From Flavivirga jejuensis (GTDB lineage Bacteria > Bacteroidota > Bacteroidia > Flavobacteriales > Flavobacteriaceae): a stretch of DNA of 64,000 bases. The notes under the pieces were generated by a model that searched no databases, was not told the DNA's origin, and saw nothing but the letters and a program-made list of their open reading frames with translations. The translations under genes were made by a program, and so were the position numbers. The DNA lies in assembly GCF_030540765.1 (NCBI RefSeq), contig NZ_JAUOEL010000006.1:124001-188000 (forward strand). The letters are read 5' to 3'. Shown piece after piece: positions 17,683 to 26,974 of the stretch. Each line of letters begins with the position of its first letter. Within the stretch, counting starts at the first letter, position 1.

Positions 17683-17955
17683 TTAATTCATGAAATAATA
17701 AAACGAGCTAAAAAGAATCAAAAAAAGAATGAAAAACAATAAATAATCCTTTAATCTATCTTTTTTAAGATTACTTCTTATTCCTTCTTTTAACCTTTCA
17801 AGTTCTGATGCTCTTATGTTTGGAGAATTAAATTCAAGCTTTTTCCCATATCTTTTGTTGAGTAGTTTCTTCTTATCAAATTTACCACTCGATTTATTTT
17901 TCCTTTCATTGCGCCTTTTTACAACCTCTTTATTAAGATTTTGTCCTGCTAACAT
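17683..17955 (-). CDS. Small basic protein with C-terminal membrane anchor, unknown
   Basis: The 90-aa product has a very basic first half (KRRNERKNKSSGKFDKKKLL), a middle helix (ASELERLKEGIRSNLKKD), and a single C-terminal hydrophobic segment (about 69-88), so it looks tail-anchored with its body in the cytosol. It lies beyond the end of the 18056-29599 cluster on the same strand, about 100 bases from the broken gene there, and might be a further member. No family recognised. Confidence 0.55.
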   Translation of the reverse strand: MLAGQNLNKEVVKRRNERKNKSSGKFDKKKLLNKRYGKKLEFNSPNIRASELERLKEGIRSNLKKDRLKDYLLFFILFLILFSSFYYFMN

Positions 17956-18055
17956 ATCTCTTCTTGTTAATATCTTTCAAAGGATTTTTCTTTTTTTTAT
18001 TGTCTTTTAACTTGTTTATCAAACACACTAGACTATTTATTTAATAGTATTAATA

Positions 18056-18343
18056 TTAATCTACGTCATCTGAAACCTTATTATTAATATATTTAAAAAC
18101 CTCAATCAATTCTGAATTGATTAAATTCAATATAGCTAAGCTAAATGTTTCAAAAGTTAGTCTATTCCACTCATGCTTTTTAAAAATCGAGACATAATTA
18201 TATTTAATCTTGGATATTCTCCAATTAAACAAATTCCAATATCATCACAATGGATTTTATCAAAATGAAAATCTATCTTTTTATCATAAAATCTTGTTCG
18301 TTCGAACAGTTTAAAACAAAAAAATAAGATTTGTAACAACCAT
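18056..18343 (-). pseudogene. Small gene broken by two homopolymer frameshifts
   Basis: An ATG at 18343, nine bases after the stop of the 563-aa membrane protein gene, opens the frame MVVTNLIFLF. Deleting one T in the TTTT run near 18313 continues it into KLFERTRFYDKKIDFHF...RLNIIMSRFL. Adding one A in the AAAAA run near 18180 continues it into KKHEWNRLTFETFSLAILN and on to a stop at 18056. The repaired product would be 95 aa, with a normal-looking composition. No frame is open across the whole region. Either the gene is recently inactivated or the two indels are sequencing errors, and both lie in homopolymers. Family unknown. Confidence 0.55.
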
Positions 18344-18351
18344 TATATGTT

Positions 18352-20043
18352 TTAATTTTTCATAGCCTTCAAAGAATCAATTTGCTTCTGTAATCTTTCA
18401 ATTTCTTTAGCCTTTTCATCTACTATAGGAATAATGCTTACAGAATCTTTTACCGTTTCAGAAAGATCTATGTCTTTAGTGTCTTCAACAAAATAATAGC
18501 CAATCCCTTCACTAGCTCTCCAAGCCTCATTCAACTGGTCGTAAACAGTTTTATCCCATTGACTTGGGTGCTTAACATCAATCCAAATAACATCTCTATA
18601 CTCGCTATCAATCAATGCTAAATCTGGAGTCGCTGAACCATCAAAATTACCAGAACCTTCTCTTACAGCTGATATAGTACCTAAGAAGAACATGCGTTTT
18701 CTTCCCGCAATATTTTTTATGTATGGTCTAAACTCAACAGGTTTATTCACCGACCAATCAAACTCTTTGCGAGATTCAATAACTTTTAAAGGCATGGCTG
18801 AAACACCCGCATATCCTTGTTTTTTAGACGCATGATCGTAATAATAAATGGTATCGGTACCATCTGCTGGTATAAAAACACTAAAGGTTAAACTGGTACG
18901 GGCATCCCCCACTGGTTCTAAGCCAAACCAATGATATAAACCACTATATGCATCCGTTTCAGTATCAGAAAAATCAAAATCAGTAACAAATGGTTGTTGA
19001 TTCTGATCGTCTGCTAAATTAGGGATCTTAACAGCTGTTTCCATATTCCATGGTAACGGATCGCTAAATCCTCCTAAAAACTTTAAGGACTCCGCCTGTA
19101 AACGTGATACTTTTTCTGCTAATGTATTTTGTTTTGTGAGATACGGGTGATTTTTCATCTCTTCAGGACTTATATAAGTTCCTTTTCCTATTAAAATACG
19201 TTCGATATAATCATTAAAATCATGTTCACCATTCTCAATAACCACAACACCCCCAAAGGTTGGATAGGGAAATAAAAAGCCTTTCCATTTAATTAAACTT
19301 ACAACTTCCACCCATTGACCTGTATCGTTTTTCATATAATAGGTATCACTAGGTTCCAGTGTAAATAACTGGAAAAAGTTGAAACGTTGTACTACAGCAT
19401 TATAGGTGTTTCTACTAAACTTTAATGATTCTCCTATCGAAAAGGTTACTGGAATTCTGTTTTCACTTGAAAACCTGGGAAATGGTGTGGTACTAGACAC
19501 TGCAAAAACTTCTTCAGTGTTATCTGTTATACCTTGCCATACGTACTTTTCTGTAGGTTGTATAGCCATTGTCCATTTATTCTCATCGTCTACTCTTACT
19601 AAATGTGGTAATGAAACATCTTTGGTTTCTCCTACACTTTCATTTGCCATAGAGAATACGTTACGTAATGGTTGTATGCGTTCGTTCTGCGTTAGAGGTA
19701 GCTCATTAATCTCTACCCTGTTTAGATTATTAAAAACATTGTATGTTTTCATATAATCATACATTTTAAAGTGCCAACCTATTACATATAAAATTCCGAA
19801 GAAAACAACCAATAATCCCAGAATAGCTAAACGTGTTCCAGTGTTTGCCGAGCGTCGAAACTTTCGCAAACCCAAAAACAAAGCAATGGCGCTTAATAGA
19901 ATGATGAAGATGAATTTCCTAACAAATAATAAAGCTGGTTGATAATCATCACGTAAAACAAATAATGTAATGAGCAAGATCAATGCAATAATTATTGTTC
20001 TAACCTTTTGTCGTTTTCCTCTGTTCCAGTAGCTTTTAATCAT
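18352..20043 (-). CDS. Membrane protein with large soluble domain, unknown
   Basis: The 563-aa protein has three N-terminal membrane helices (about 13-30, 36-56 and 70-92) and a roughly 440-residue, beta-rich soluble domain with repeated aromatic segments (TEKYVWQGITDNTEEVF, LKWFGLEPVGDA-like). It ends in a coiled-coil tail (AKEIERLQKQIDSLKAM). The first loop is short, so the large domain is probably on one face of the inner membrane. I recognise no characterised family. It is the penultimate gene of the minus-strand cluster starting at 29599, 93 bases after the 173-aa membrane protein gene; those 93 bases contain a palindromic repeat. Confidence 0.78.
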   Translation of the reverse strand: MIKSYWNRGKRQKVRTIIIALILLITLFVLRDDYQPALLFVRKFIFIILLSAIALFLGLRKFRRSANTGTRLAILGLLVVFFGILYVIGWHFKMYDYMKTYNVFNNLNRVEINELPLTQNERIQPLRNVFSMANESVGETKDVSLPHLVRVDDENKWTMAIQPTEKYVWQGITDNTEEVFAVSSTTPFPRFSSENRIPVTFSIGESLKFSRNTYNAVVQRFNFFQLFTLEPSDTYYMKNDTGQWVEVVSLIKWKGFLFPYPTFGGVVVIENGEHDFNDYIERILIGKGTYISPEEMKNHPYLTKQNTLAEKVSRLQAESLKFLGGFSDPLPWNMETAVKIPNLADDQNQQPFVTDFDFSDTETDAYSGLYHWFGLEPVGDARTSLTFSVFIPADGTDTIYYYDHASKKQGYAGVSAMPLKVIESRKEFDWSVNKPVEFRPYIKNIAGRKRMFFLGTISAVREGSGNFDGSATPDLALIDSEYRDVIWIDVKHPSQWDKTVYDQLNEAWRASEGIGYYFVEDTKDIDLSETVKDSVSIIPIVDEKAKEIERLQKQIDSLKAMKN

Positions 20044-20053
20044 ATTATCTTTT

Positions 20054-20135
20054 TGTCATTCCTGCGTAGGCAGGAATCTTATTATATTATTAATATCTTA
20101 TTTCAAAGTGGATTCCTGCCTACGCAGGAATGACA
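20054..20135. repeat. Pair of inverted palindromic intergenic repeats
   Basis: The 25 bases from 20054 (TGTCATTCCTGCGTAGGCAG...) recur as an exact reverse complement at 20111-20135, and each arm is itself nearly palindromic (CCTGCGTAGGCAGG). The pair can fold into a long hairpin between two genes of one operon. Related units lie at 22149-22248, 28222-28245, 33589-33667 and 44903-44930. Confidence 0.8.
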
Positions 20136-20136
20136 A

Positions 20137-20658
20137 TTACAACAATCCTTTATCCTTTAATCGTTCTCTAGCACTTTTCTGTTCTCCTTCTGGTTCTTCT
20201 TTTATTTTCTCTACATCTTCTATTTCTTCGGTTTCTTTTGTTTTTAGGTCTTCAATAAAATCTTTTCCTTTTTCAATAGTATCATGAACAATATCTTCTA
20301 AGGAATCTGATTTTTCTTCGATAACTTCTCCAGATTTAAAGACAAAATTAGCCAAATAAGTTCCAGCAAGTGTACCAACAATCATAGAAGCAAATATTGA
20401 AATAGTCGCTATATCTATGGGAATTAAAAACCGAGTAATAACGATACCTACTAAAAATAGAAACCCAATAAAAACCAACCGAACTAAGAATGATTGCTGA
20501 TATACAAACCCCTTTTTATCTGTGGGTTTCATTTGCAATGCTTTCGAGTTAAAAATTTTATTAAAAAATCGATATAAACCATTACCACGAGATTCTTTCC
20601 AATACAAAAAAGTACCAAAGAAAATTGCTGCTATAAAAATTATTAGATCTAGTCCCAT
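20137..20658 (-). CDS. Small membrane protein, unknown
   Basis: The 173-aa protein has an N-terminal membrane helix (about 3-21) and two central ones (about 55-78 and 83-108). The C-terminal third is highly acidic and charged (EVIEEKSDSLEDIVHDTIEK, then TEEIEDVEKIKEEPEGEQKS), likely a cytosolic coiled or disordered tail. It sits between two unknown genes of the 18056-29599 cluster. The charged tail could be a docking site for the cluster's coiled-coil protein, but this is speculation. Confidence 0.72.
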   Translation of the reverse strand: MGLDLIIFIAAIFFGTFLYWKESRGNGLYRFFNKIFNSKALQMKPTDKKGFVYQQSFLVRLVFIGFLFLVGIVITRFLIPIDIATISIFASMIVGTLAGTYLANFVFKSGEVIEEKSDSLEDIVHDTIEKGKDFIEDLKTKETEEIEDVEKIKEEPEGEQKSARERLKDKGLL

Positions 20659-20739
20659 GTTGTTATTTTTTAGTTTGAAGTACGGAGTTGGAAGCTTGAA
20701 GTTTCTTACTCATACTTGTTAATACTCTTTTTATTTATT

Positions 20740-20861
20740 CTCCTCCTTTTTAAGGAGGAGTGGATTTTGATTTCTAAAAATCAAAAGACGAGGTGGTTAT
20801 TTACCCTTCCGTCTTTAATTCTCTTAAAGAATTAAATCCACCTTCCCTTAATAAGGGAAGG
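20740..20861. repeat. Short intergenic palindromes
   Basis: CTCCTCC TTTTTAA GGAGGAG (20740-20760) and CCTTCCCTTA A TAAGGGAAGG (20841-20861) lie in a 250-base gap of the minus-strand cluster. Between them, GATTTCTAAAAATC and TTAATTCTCTTAAAGAATTAA are further small palindromes. They look like degenerate repeats; they might also slow transcription. Confidence 0.5.
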
Positions 20862-20908
20862 AACTTATTAATTACTATACCAGTATCTATAAAATTAGTC
20901 TATAACCA

Positions 20909-22144
20909 CTAAATTTTGTTACTAATAGTCGCTATAGCCCATTCTTTAAACGAATCGTCCCATGACTTAAAACTAGCATAAAAATCTTCTTTGTCGTACC
21001 AATACCAATACAATACATCTTTAGGCGCAACGTTTACCAACAATTTCCAGATTAAATCTTGGTGTCTTCCTTCTAAAGAGGAATGTGGTTTATGTAATGC
21101 TTCAAACAATTTTAAATCTACAATGTCGGCTATTTTATATTGATTGCTAGTTTCTATTTTTTCTAAGTAACGCTCCACACTCATAACCTTTTTACGTGAT
21201 TCCAGATCTAATTTATTAAGATAACTTTTGTATAAAATAGGATTGTCTAAAATATCCTTAACTGGATGTTCTGTTTTTTGTAGATATTGTGTTATTTCAA
21301 ACTTTTTAATACGCTCATAACGTTCTGTTTTTACCGCGTTTTCTAAATCGTATTCTATAATAACATGATCCCGCAATTTATCCATTAATTCTGGTTGATG
21401 AATATGATATATTAGCACATCATAATTTGTATCTTTAATAGCTTCTTTATGCCAGGTCTCATCTTCAAAAACTATTATTGGTGTAATAAAATCACGTAAC
21501 ACATAAACACCCTTAAATGCTTTGGTATAAAAAGAATCGGTGTTGAATTGTAGCTCGTACAATTCTAAATCTCTATTACGTAAGTCTCCATAAGCTTTAG
21601 CAGAGACTAATAGTTGTTCATGAATTTTCTCATCTATAAAATTATTATCTCTATTAAAAGTTTCAATGAGTTTTAATTGCTCTTTTTGAACATCTACCAG
21701 GTTATTTATTAAATGAAAATTGATAGATACCGTTTTGTATTTTAAAACATCCAAGGGTTCATAAAAAGTATCAATCCCCTGATCGAAATCTAAACAAATG
21801 GCACAATCGCGTGTAATGTCATTTATTTTTTCTCCATGTGTTTTAAAAACATGTTGCATCATATCTCTATCGAATGTATGAAAAGGCACATACACTGGTT
21901 TTCCTTTTTGAAGTGGCGAAATTATAATACCATGTGCATTGGCATCACCATTATTTAGATAATGCATTGCTTCCTTTTCTTCTGCAATCTCTGGACTCCA
22001 TCCTATACCATCTATATGAAACGTTTTTAACTTCGTTTTTGTAAACCCTAATTTTACCAAACATTTATTATAACGCTCCACTAGTTTTCCGCTAACGGGA
22101 ATTAGTTCACTTCTATATAAATTGGCTTCTTTTAATTTGTCCAT
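20909..22144 (-). CDS. Unknown 411-aa cytosolic protein of the AAA/NUDIX cluster
   Basis: The protein has no signal peptide and no membrane helix. It is mixed alpha/beta, with a segment KGKPVYVPFHTFDRDMMQ around 86-103, DFDQGIDTFYEP around 126, and a C-terminal aromatic stretch (VLYWYWYDKEDFYASFKSWD). I do not recognise a family and see no catalytic signature that could be trusted. It follows the NUDIX gene after 106 bases that contain palindromic repeats, and precedes the membrane protein genes. The conserved order suggests it works with the AAA ATPase. Confidence 0.75.
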   Translation of the reverse strand: MDKLKEANLYRSELIPVSGKLVERYNKCLVKLGFTKTKLKTFHIDGIGWSPEIAEEKEAMHYLNNGDANAHGIIISPLQKGKPVYVPFHTFDRDMMQHVFKTHGEKINDITRDCAICLDFDQGIDTFYEPLDVLKYKTVSINFHLINNLVDVQKEQLKLIETFNRDNNFIDEKIHEQLLVSAKAYGDLRNRDLELYELQFNTDSFYTKAFKGVYVLRDFITPIIVFEDETWHKEAIKDTNYDVLIYHIHQPELMDKLRDHVIIEYDLENAVKTERYERIKKFEITQYLQKTEHPVKDILDNPILYKSYLNKLDLESRKKVMSVERYLEKIETSNQYKIADIVDLKLFEALHKPHSSLEGRHQDLIWKLLVNVAPKDVLYWYWYDKEDFYASFKSWDDSFKEWAIATISNKI

Positions 22145-22148
22145 CTTT

Positions 22149-22248
22149 TGTTATTCCCACGAAGGTGGGAATCTCATTATTTTATGTTATTAACTTAAAA
22201 ACATTATTTTATCTTTCAAAGTGGATTCCTGCCTACGCAGGAATGACA
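22149..22248. repeat. Palindromic intergenic repeats, two variants
   Basis: A variant arm TTATTCCCACGAAGGTGGGA (from 22151) faces a standard arm GATTCCTGCCTACGCAGGAA (from 22224). The second arm and the bases before it (ATCTTTCAAAGTG) match 20098-20135 closely, so the unit has been copied between two gaps of the same operon. Confidence 0.75.
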
Positions 22249-22250
22249 AA

Positions 22251-22835
22251 CTACTCCAACAACTTATGAATCATTGCATACTGCAACAAAACAATAGTCC
22301 TTGTATCTACTATTTCTCCAGTATTCAGCATATTAACTGCTTCAGAAAAAGACATCTCTAATACGTCAATATCTTCATGTTCACTATCTAATCCACCACC
22401 ATCATTAACTTTCATAGCATCGGTGTATTCACCAATAAAGAAATGCATCTTTTCTGTCATCACTCCGGGGGACGAATAGGCTTCATATACTTTTTGTATT
22501 TCTTTAATCCTATAACCAACTTCTTCCTCTGTTTCTCTTATAATACAGGCTTTCGGGTTATCTTTATCGAGCATTCCTGCACAAATTTCAACTAAAAAAC
22601 CATCGTCATTGTCATTCACATATGTGGGCATCCTAAACTGTTTTGTTAGGATAATCGTTTGCTTTTCTTTGTTATAAAGAAGAATTCCTGCTCCATCTCC
22701 TCTATCGTAAACTTCTCTTACTTGGGTTACCCATTTACCATTTGTCATTAAATAGTCAAACGTTAGTTTTTTGAGTATATAATAGTTATCCGAAAGTAAT
22801 TTACTTACTATATTTTTAATACGATTAGTTGCCAT
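22251..22835 (-). CDS. NUDIX hydrolase (NudK-like)
   Basis: The product from ATG 22835 is 194 aa. The NUDIX helix reads GMLDKDNPKACIIRETEEEVG, with the essential REtEEEvG metal site intact; the first Glu of the usual box is replaced by Asn. Relatives of this layout hydrolyse nucleoside-diphosphate sugars such as GDP-mannose or ADP-ribose. The start overlaps the end of the AAA ATPase gene by 11 bases, so the two are coupled; a TTG six bases further upstream is less likely. NUDIX plus AAA coupling is unusual and supports a functional unit. Confidence 0.88.
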   Translation of the reverse strand: MATNRIKNIVSKLLSDNYYILKKLTFDYLMTNGKWVTQVREVYDRGDGAGILLYNKEKQTIILTKQFRMPTYVNDNDDGFLVEICAGMLDKDNPKACIIRETEEEVGYRIKEIQKVYEAYSSPGVMTEKMHFFIGEYTDAMKVNDGGGLDSEHEDIDVLEMSFSEAVNMLNTGEIVDTRTIVLLQYAMIHKLLE

Positions 22836-24789
22836 TTTCAAAACTGCTTCTTGCTTCTCTATCTATATTTAATTGGTTGACTCTAGCATCTACTTTTCGT
22901 TTAAAATCGGTATCTGCAATGGTTGCGACATTATCTAAATAACGAACGACTTCTTGACGACGAATTTCCGAAAAGTCTAAGCCTTTCATATTGGCACGCA
23001 TCAATTCCTGAAGCATATTAAACTTAGTTTCATAATCTTGCTTGAAATAGGTTTCTGGGTTTTCGAACCAATCTTCCTCTAAATCAAAATCTGTTAGTCG
23101 TAACGACACAGCACTTTGAATGTTTCTCACATCACGTGATGAAAAGAAAGGAAACGCCTTTTGCATATCTTTATAAAGATTCGCATAGAATGCATGTTCA
23201 TTGGTTTTGAATTGTTTTTCTACGTTATCATAAATATCATGAACACGTTCCTCGGTTGGTTTGTTAGAAACATTAAGGATTTCTCCCATGTTTTTTGCCA
23301 ACCCTTGATCTTCTAAATAGTTATAGTTTTCTGGCCCTTGCATGTTTACAAAATCGGGCATGGTAGCATCTAATTTACGCCACCACAAGTGATCTTGATC
23401 TAAAAAGTCATGCTCTGTTCTGGCGCCATCTATTTTAAATCGCCCTTGTACACGAGAAATAACTGCTTTATCTAGCATTTCGGGTAGATTAGTAAATAAT
23501 CCTATCGAACTGTTCCCATAGTTTACGGCATAAGCACCTTCTGTATAACGCAAAAAGACTCCTATTACCTCTTTTACTCCTGCCGAAACACCTTGTGCTG
23601 TTCGTTCTTGTAAATTATTCTCGGCATCATCAATAGGTGCAAAAATTAATTTTGAAGGGTCTTGCATAGGTTTCATCCACTCGACCATTTTTTCTGCCGA
23701 ACCGCCTTGAAATGTACTTATTAGCGTATCAGGCATCGGGTGAAACAAAAACGGAATATCTAAAGTATCACAATGTTCTTTAAGTTTCGTTGCAATCGCA
23801 GCAATCAACATACTTTTTCCTGTTCCTGGAATACCATAGCCCATAAATACAGGCATAAAACCACCTAATTCCTGAAACGGATTTTTCTTAGCTGTAAAAT
23901 CATAGCTCAACATACGTTCGGTTAAACGACGTGCAAAGTGTTTTGCATCTCGATTCCCAACAATTTGTTCAAACTTAATTTTATTGAACTCAATGCTTTT
24001 TGCTGTTCCTTCAAATACATTGCTCCAACCAGAAATAGCAAATTCAGATTTTTCTAACTTATACGTTCTGTCCTCAATAGTTTCGGTATATTCTAAACTG
24101 CTTTTACGTAATTGAATTTCATCAATTAAAGCTTCAAAATACACCACTGTAAAATCGATAACATCTTTATCGGATTTGATGATTTCTGGATGCCCTAAAT
24201 ATTTGTCGTAATAAAATAAACCACATGAGATTCCTTTTAAAGGCGTCATTATAGACACTTCTGGAATGCCTGCAAATTTCTGCTTCATGACACTTAAATC
24301 GTCTGAAGCATGTGGTTTTATATCGTTTAAAATCTTATATGCTGTAGCAAATATCATAAATGCTGTAGCGGTATGCATTTTACTTTCAAATTCACGCTTA
24401 CCATTGGTATCTAAGGCTGATTTGTTTTCGTTTAAACTTGATAAACCAGATGCATCATAGTAACTATCTTTAATCCAAATACCTAAGGTAATACCTTCTT
24501 GTACGGCATAAAGTGTTTGATTCAAATTAATAGGAATCGCAATGGAATCTGGTAATAATCGTTTTTTTAAAGCTAAAATCGTTTTTGATACTGAGGTAAT
24601 CTCTGCTGCATTGTTACCATTATTGGCACGAGACAGGTATAACAAAATAGACTCACCTTGAGCATCTTTATCTTTATTCTTTGCTCGCTGACCTTGCTCC
24701 CATTGTATACTTTTTAAATAAGAAGACGCTTCATCTCGAAGCATATCAAGTTCGGTAAGTTTTATTGGGAATGTTGAGTTGTGTTCCAT
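22825..24789 (-). CDS. AAA+ ATPase, unusual family
   Basis: The 654-aa protein has a helical N-terminal region (about 1-300) unlike common AAA proteins, then one AAA module. Walker A is GYGIPGTGKS at 317-326. Walker B is IFAPIDDAEN at 382-391, with Asp-Asp in place of the usual Asp-Glu. A sensor-1 asparagine lies in GLFTNLPE near 434, and candidate arginine fingers in ISRVQGRF near 446-450. A C-terminal helical domain (about 520-654) follows. Such proteins use ATP to remodel protein or membrane assemblies. It lies four bases after the M28 peptidase gene and overlaps the NUDIX gene. No known system is recognised. Confidence 0.85.
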   Translation of the reverse strand: MEHNSTFPIKLTELDMLRDEASSYLKSIQWEQGQRAKNKDKDAQGESILLYLSRANNGNNAAEITSVSKTILALKKRLLPDSIAIPINLNQTLYAVQEGITLGIWIKDSYYDASGLSSLNENKSALDTNGKREFESKMHTATAFMIFATAYKILNDIKPHASDDLSVMKQKFAGIPEVSIMTPLKGISCGLFYYDKYLGHPEIIKSDKDVIDFTVVYFEALIDEIQLRKSSLEYTETIEDRTYKLEKSEFAISGWSNVFEGTAKSIEFNKIKFEQIVGNRDAKHFARRLTERMLSYDFTAKKNPFQELGGFMPVFMGYGIPGTGKSMLIAAIATKLKEHCDTLDIPFLFHPMPDTLISTFQGGSAEKMVEWMKPMQDPSKLIFAPIDDAENNLQERTAQGVSAGVKEVIGVFLRYTEGAYAVNYGNSSIGLFTNLPEMLDKAVISRVQGRFKIDGARTEHDFLDQDHLWWRKLDATMPDFVNMQGPENYNYLEDQGLAKNMGEILNVSNKPTEERVHDIYDNVEKQFKTNEHAFYANLYKDMQKAFPFFSSRDVRNIQSAVSLRLTDFDLEEDWFENPETYFKQDYETKFNMLQELMRANMKGLDFSEIRRQEVVRYLDNVATIADTDFKRKVDARVNQLNIDREARSSFENGN

Positions 24790-24793
24790 TTGT

Positions 24794-26974
24794 TTACTTA
24801 TTATTATAGAAAATTACTTCTGCATGCTTTAATACATCAAATATATCTAGCAATGTTTGTGTAGGCACAATTATTTTATATGCTGCGAATAAAGCATTTT
24901 GTATATCTATAATTGTATTTTTTCCATTTGCATAACTTAAAATGATATCTTCAAATTCATAAATTCTTAATTCTCCTACTTCTCGTTCTCTTAAAACTGA
25001 AAGTAATTTTTCAATTTCGCTTTGAATTTTGACATATTTATCTTCATCTTCCTTTATTTGCCCATATGTAGAATAAAAAGAGTTTAGTCTTTTATCAGAA
25101 AATTTATTGGGTATTATTTTATTAGCTTTTAGTTCTTTTTCTGATAAATTATAATTTTTATTTACGTCATCATTATTTATAGTTACTAATGATGCTAAAT
25201 CTTTTAATGCGCTACTTTTTTCTAAATTATATTGTTCAATTTTATGTGAAATTATTTTATTAACTTTTCTATTATTAGAAAACTGTAAACATGTTTTTAG
25301 TGTTTCAATTTCTCTTTTGTATGCACAGTTTATAATTTGTGAAGCAAAATAAAATGTCTTTTTTTTATTTTCATTACTGCTTAACAAATACTTTCTACTT
25401 TCAAACTTATCTTCTTCTAATCGTTTTTTACCATACATTTCTACGAGATTGATTATATCTACTGAATTATCTTCATCTGCATATGCAGCCATAATGATAT
25501 TTGCCATTCCTATAAAAACAACACGGTGTAATTGTGTCGCATCAACTTTATCTGGAGTATCTTCACTAGAATGGTAAAAATTATCAGGCCAAGTACTATA
25601 GGCGATTCCTGGGATTCCAAAATCATTAAATATTTGATGATCAGAGCCTCGTGTATACCTTTCAATACCTGCATTAATATGATTTCGAGAACCTGTTAAA
25701 GAAATAATATGATAGTCTTTTCTTTTTGGATACTTACTATTATTAAAAGTGTTTACAAAATCTAATATAGATGCTGAAAATGCGTTTATATATGATGGAT
25801 TCCAATCTGGGGTATATGTTATATTAAAAAAAGAATTTGACTTTTTTAAGTTTGCACCTAACATATCTAAGTTTATATTAAAAAGAAGCTTTTTATTTTT
25901 ATCCTTTAAATGTCTTGAAAACCAAGCCTTAGTACCCGTGAATTCTGGTAACCACAAAAAACGTATCGTTCTTAAAGGTTGCTGTATCTTATTTTCATCT
26001 ATCAGTTTTTTAAAAGTCCTTATTATCTCCAAAGAAACCGCACTTCCAGATGCATTATCATTTGCTCCTGGTTTATAATGATCTATATGAGACGTTATAA
26101 TGATTTCTTCATCGGGGAATTTTGATCCTTTAATAATACCACTTACAATACCAAATTCATCAGGCTCAAGTGTTGTGTCAACATTAACCTGTAGACTAAC
26201 TTTTCCTCTGCTTAATTGACTTTTTAACTCATTTGCTCTGCGGTTAGATATCATAAAAGCAAAAGATTGTTTCTCCTTATTTTCAACTGTTGGCATATAA
26301 GTCCACCCTACTTGATCTTGATAATCACCTTCTTGCCTATTTGATTTATCCCAATATGGGGTCGTGTATGAGGAAATAATACCTATAGCTCCTTTTTCCC
26401 AAACAGCTTTGTTTAGAACAGTATACGGGCTTTTAGATGTTAATACTATATTTCCTTTTATGTCTTTGTTTATGTAATCTGAATCTTTACCTTGTCCAAT
26501 ATCCACTAAATCTGCAATGGTATCTTTTGAATAACTATTAACGACTAAAGACATTGGAAGTTCTTTATAGGATGTTAATTTATAGTAGTAAGGTGTATTT
26601 ACAAACAACTCTCCTTTTTTAACCTTCCATGTCATTTGTGGAGCGTCTCCAAAATAACTAGTTTCACCATCTGATTTATAATATTCTACTTTTAACTCAT
26701 CGAGACCAAATTCTTTAGCTTTTTTTTCGATTAGGTTTATAGATTTGTTATAACCTTCTGTATTTTGTTGTCTATCAATTAATGAAATTTCCTGAACCAA
26801 ATCATTAGCTATATCGCCAGAGCTATTATGAATAATTAATTTAGTAATAGAATCACTTATAATTAAACCTGTATCCGAGCTTAAATTTTTTAAAACAGGA
26901 GTGCTTTCTTGAGAAAAGGCTAAGGATAGACATAAAAAAAGAAAAACTAAGCTTATTTTTTTTTCTTTTTTCAT
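24794..26974 (-). CDS. Exported M28-family metallopeptidase with PA-like domain
   Basis: The 726-aa protein has a signal peptide (about 1-21, LFLCLSLAFSQ), a PA-like insert (about 155-265, DIKGNIVLTSKS...GAIGIISSY) and an M28 peptidase domain. The zinc and catalytic residues are visible: His296 in SHIDHYKPG, Asp305 in GANDNASG, Glu344 in LPEFTG, Asp370 in NLDMLGA and His468 in FYHSSEDTPD. A 230-residue helical C-terminus of unknown role follows. M28 enzymes are aminopeptidases or carboxypeptidases. Its ATG overlaps the upstream stop (ATGA) and it ends four bases before the AAA gene. The gene is visibly richer in A+T than its neighbours. Confidence 0.87.
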   Translation of the reverse strand: MKKEKKISLVFLFLCLSLAFSQESTPVLKNLSSDTGLIISDSITKLIIHNSSGDIANDLVQEISLIDRQQNTEGYNKSINLIEKKAKEFGLDELKVEYYKSDGETSYFGDAPQMTWKVKKGELFVNTPYYYKLTSYKELPMSLVVNSYSKDTIADLVDIGQGKDSDYINKDIKGNIVLTSKSPYTVLNKAVWEKGAIGIISSYTTPYWDKSNRQEGDYQDQVGWTYMPTVENKEKQSFAFMISNRRANELKSQLSRGKVSLQVNVDTTLEPDEFGIVSGIIKGSKFPDEEIIITSHIDHYKPGANDNASGSAVSLEIIRTFKKLIDENKIQQPLRTIRFLWLPEFTGTKAWFSRHLKDKNKKLLFNINLDMLGANLKKSNSFFNITYTPDWNPSYINAFSASILDFVNTFNNSKYPKRKDYHIISLTGSRNHINAGIERYTRGSDHQIFNDFGIPGIAYSTWPDNFYHSSEDTPDKVDATQLHRVVFIGMANIIMAAYADEDNSVDIINLVEMYGKKRLEEDKFESRKYLLSSNENKKKTFYFASQIINCAYKREIETLKTCLQFSNNRKVNKIISHKIEQYNLEKSSALKDLASLVTINNDDVNKNYNLSEKELKANKIIPNKFSDKRLNSFYSTYGQIKEDEDKYVKIQSEIEKLLSVLREREVGELRIYEFEDIILSYANGKNTIIDIQNALFAAYKIIVPTQTLLDIFDVLKHAEVIFYNNK

